NCBI RefSeq assembly: GCF_026210795.1 | Contig: NC_089447.1 | Coordinates: 808,501-872,500, forward strand | From: Rhizophagus irregularis | Lineage: Eukaryota; Glomeromycota; Glomeromycetes; Glomerales; Glomeraceae | Direction of reading: 5' to 3' | DNA length: 64,000 nucleotides | Part shown: one piece after another, positions 61,512-64,000 of the stretch | Position numbering within the stretch: position 1 is the first letter of the stretch | How the letters are laid out: each line of letters begins with the position of its first letter | Position numbers and translations under genes: made by a program | The notes under the pieces: model-generated | Told to the model about the DNA's origin: nothing | The model's input: the letters and a program-made list of their open reading frames with translations, nothing else | Database searches by the model: none

Positions 61512-62712
61512 ATGTAATCATCACAGTGGCTATTTTAGATGATAAAAATACTTCACACAAACCAGATCATCATTATACGACCATACTCTATCCTGGATGT
61601 GAAGATTACAACTCTCTATCAAATGCAATGACCCAATTCTGCCATGATCTAAGAAATTTAAAAGAAGGACTGGTAATTGATAATGTAAAGTGGAATTTTC
61701 AATTTTATTTTTCGTCTGACTGGAAGTTCTTAGCAATCTGTTTGGGTTTTAATAGCGCTCATAGTAAAAATTTCTGCCCTTAGTGTACAATTGATAAATC
61801 ACAACAAGGAGATCTATCAAAAGAATGGAAGATTAATAAAGAAATAGATAAGTTAGTTGAACAAAATAATTACTATAAAGGACATATAAGAAAACCACTT
61901 TTTGATATGATACCTCTTAATCACTGGGTTCCTGATGAATTGCACATTATGCTTAGAATTACTGATCGTTTATGGAGTCTTGTGATAGCAGAATTAACAG
62001 AATATGGTTTGTTTAATGATACTGCACGAAAGATAATTGTAGAGGAAATGAAAAGAATTAAAGTTAAGTTTCAATTCTGGCAAATTCAAGAATCTAAAAC
62101 TTGGAGCTACACATCATTAATGGGAAATGATAAGATCAAAGTATTACAATTCTTTGATTTATCAAAAATTCTTTCAAGACAACGCGCTAATATGATACGA
62201 AATCTATGGAATAAATTTTATGAACTCTACATAAAAATGAAGGACCAAAAAACAAATGCTGAAGAATTTCAAAATGATGCAAAGAATTGGCTTACTTTAT
62301 TCTTAACGCCATCTGAAGGTATTCCAAATACTCAAGGATTCAAAAAAGGTCTTTATAAACCTAATGATATGACACCTTACATTCATGTGTTAGTCCATCA
62401 CGTTTCTGAATTTATGACAATTCATCAAAAATGGGGATTAAAGTCATTTTCATGTAGTGCAGTGGAAAAAAAAAATCATCAGCAAGTTTCTTATTTTTTT
62501 CGTAAAACAATGAAAGATGGAGGTAGAAAATCCAAGTCATCAGCAATTATTGAGATCTTAGAACATGAAAATCGATCTCTTTTTTACAATTACCATAATG
62601 TTTCCTTAAACTCTCAAAAACCTCATAAAATTCATATTAAAGCTGAAAATAATTAGAATGAAAATGCTTAATATACTTTGATACTGTTTTTTTCGTGTTC
62701 AAATAATCTATT

Positions 62713-64000
62713 TTATTCAATCATAGCCTGGCTATTGTAAAAATGAAAATAAATGTGACCTGTGTGAGTGAAATTACCATTAAAATCAGTATTTTTTTGT
62801 TTTTTCCATTCTACTACTAATTGACCACGTACGCATTTTGGTTTGCGTAATTTTTTAATTGTTTCATAAGTTAATGCAGCTGTAATAGGATTTTCGTCCC
62901 CATCTTCAATATTATTGTCATCATCACAAAGTACAACATAAGTACATTGCCGTTGATCGTAAAATTTAGTCTCCCAACCTTCCATCTCTAGAATATTTGC
63001 TAATATTTGATTTGATGAACCTTCACGAAATATACACTTGTAAATACCCTTTGTAGCAGAGTAGTAATGTATATAGTTTTTAAATACTGCATAAAACTGA
63101 CTTTCAGTAGCGGGAATAGAAACTGTTTGTTTTCCTAATTGCCTATATTCTTTTGGTAATCTTTTGCGAATATAGTGAACTAAGATGGCTTTAAATTGGT
63201 GTACGGTATTATCTAGGGGTTAGATAAATAAACGGGGGGTCCAACTCAAATGTTACACAGACTGATCAGTGATCGCCAGAACTGAAGCCATATGTAAATT
63301 ACTATGTGTTACTATTAAAATTAAATATTACCCCATGTTTAAAGTGAAAGATCTGCCGATAATCAATATAATCTATGAAAAAAAATGATAAATCGGTAAT
63401 GACGAAATGTGAAACTACACGAAAATATTTTTTTTTTTCGAAATATTCTGTCTATATTTTTTAAAATTTTGGATCGGCTGTTTGAAATACCTCAAAAACA
63501 TATAAAAGTTTATTTACACACTTGAAAATAATACATAATAAAAGAAGAAAAAGCTATTTTAAAATGTTTTACGTAAAAATATTTAGTATATACTTGTTGA
63601 AATCTCGAAAAAAAAGGATATAATTTTAACTTACTATCATAAAAGAGCAAAAAACATATAAAATTAAGACAAGCAACCAGTGATCTAATTTTAATGAAAA
63701 AACTTCGCCTATATAGAGCTAGCATATACAACCTTGGCTTCTGGGATCGGCTGCTTTTCTATGTGTACGTGTTGAAAAAATAAAAAAAAAGTGAAATTTT
63801 AATATGAAAATTCGTTTGTGTAACCAATATATGAGAGTGACAGTTCTGGCGGTCAATGATTTCAATGATTAGCCTGTGTAACATTTGAGTTGGACCCCCC
63901 GTTTATTTATCTAACCCCTAGGTATTATCAGGTAAAGCATCAATATCTGGACGTAAAGAGTTGTATTTTATAATAGTATTTAAATGTCTAGTCAATCCCC
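62713..64000 (-). pseudogene. 3' part of an unknown gene, interrupted by a MITE and by the window edge
   Basis: The minus-strand frame is open from about 63205 to the stop at 62713 (residues VHQFKAILVHYIRKRLPKEY ... YETIKKLRKPKCVRGQLVVE ... HFYNSQAMIE). Upstream of the 63214-63921 insertion the same frame resumes (GLTRHLNTIIKYNSLRPDID, then ALPDNT) and runs out of the window. The join after removing the element and one copy of its duplication is exact and in frame. A 'GLTRH' motif like the end of a C2H2 zinc finger suggests a nucleic-acid-binding or repeat-family protein, but the rest is not recognised. It is tail-to-tail with the RAG1-like pseudogene, 56 bases apart. Confidence 0.6.
63214..63921. 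mobile_element. MITE with about 46-base inverted ends and 8-base duplication
   Basis: The ends start TAGGGGTTAGATAAATAAAC and are inverted copies over about 46 bases with no mismatch seen, after which similarity weakens ('ccgccagaactgtcac' in both arms). It is flanked by GTATTATC at 63206-63213 and 63922-63929, the hAT duplication length. It has no transposase; the only frame (63510-63731) is not domain-like. Length 708 bases. Confidence 0.9.

Larger units (their letters stand above)
56562..62656 (+). pseudogene. RAG1/Transib-like DDE-family gene split by a hAT transposon
   Basis: Segments 56562-56894, 56973-57694 and 61522-62656 make one continuous frame of 730 codons once the 78-base intron, the transposon and one copy of the duplication are removed. 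Two codons are nonsense: TGA at 57660 directly after GDG, and TAG at 61781 between the two Cys of a CP-x-C pair. In order the protein shows GDG (Asp at 57654), SSDWKF (Asp at 61718), the Cys pair C-x2-C (61775, 61784), KPLFDMIP, PDELHIML, ELYIKMK, an H-x4-H pair in YIHVLVHHV, and SAVEKKNHQQ with a Glu at 62465. That order and spacing match the catalytic Asp/Asp/Glu, ZnC2 and ZnH2 residues of RAG1 as I know them. The N-terminal half is unrecognised. The 5' intron is stop-free. Family identity is inference from motifs; the decayed state is direct. Confidence 0.62.

Noticed and set aside
1-64000. tRNA and rRNA genes
   Set aside because: Looked for by eye on both strands; no cloverleaf-like B-box arrangement or rRNA core sequence was recognised, though a covariance-model scan would be more sensitive.

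Overview
The window looks like nuclear DNA of an arbuscular mycorrhizal fungus (Glomeromycotina, Rhizophagus-like). The evidence is very low GC, long A/T runs and microsatellites, fungal genes with many short GT-AG introns (about 55-100 bases), fungus-specific proteins such as POM152, and a dense set of hAT-type and foldback elements. The organism call is inference from composition and gene content; no marker gene was searched. Exon joins were worked out by hand from splice motifs and reading-frame continuity.

Layout. Bases 1-8547 hold no supportable gene: simple repeats and two minisatellites (7.4-7.9 kb). A compact housekeeping block follows: homocysteine S-methyltransferase (-, 8548-9636), a doubtful small ORF (13671), a seven-membrane receptor (+, 14872-16208), a five-exon protein with a C-terminal ubiquitin/PB1-like end (+, 16989-18357), nucleoporin POM152 (+, 20507-24875), a PMC1/PMCA-type Ca2+-ATPase (-, 25135-29271), RNA polymerase subunit RPB5 (+, 29749-30957), an MIT-domain protein (-, 31930-34951), a TMEM184/OST-alpha-like membrane protein (-, 36679-38398) and an unknown four-span membrane protein (+, 40000-41601). 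The Ca2+-ATPase and RPB5 are divergent and share a 477-base promoter region. POM152/Ca2+-ATPase and RPB5/MIT are convergent pairs.

From about 41.7 kb to the end the sequence is a transposon-rich compartment: nested foldback elements and MITEs, several with clear target-site duplications, a decayed Tc1/mariner fragment, and two large broken genes of repeat-type families. The second of these (56562-62656) is split by a 3.8-kb hAT transposon flanked by a 10-base duplication. It also carries two nonsense codons, each one transition away from a sense codon.

The most interesting item is that host pseudogene. Its conceptual protein has, in the same order as animal RAG1/Transib recombinases, GDG, SSD, a CxxC pair, KP...IP and D.LH motifs, an HxxxxH pair and a late E-x-x-N. 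This suggests a RAG1/Transib-like RNase H-fold family in this fungus. The final gene (-, 62713 to beyond 64000) faces the RAG1-like pseudogene tail to tail and is itself split by a 708-base MITE with an 8-base duplication.
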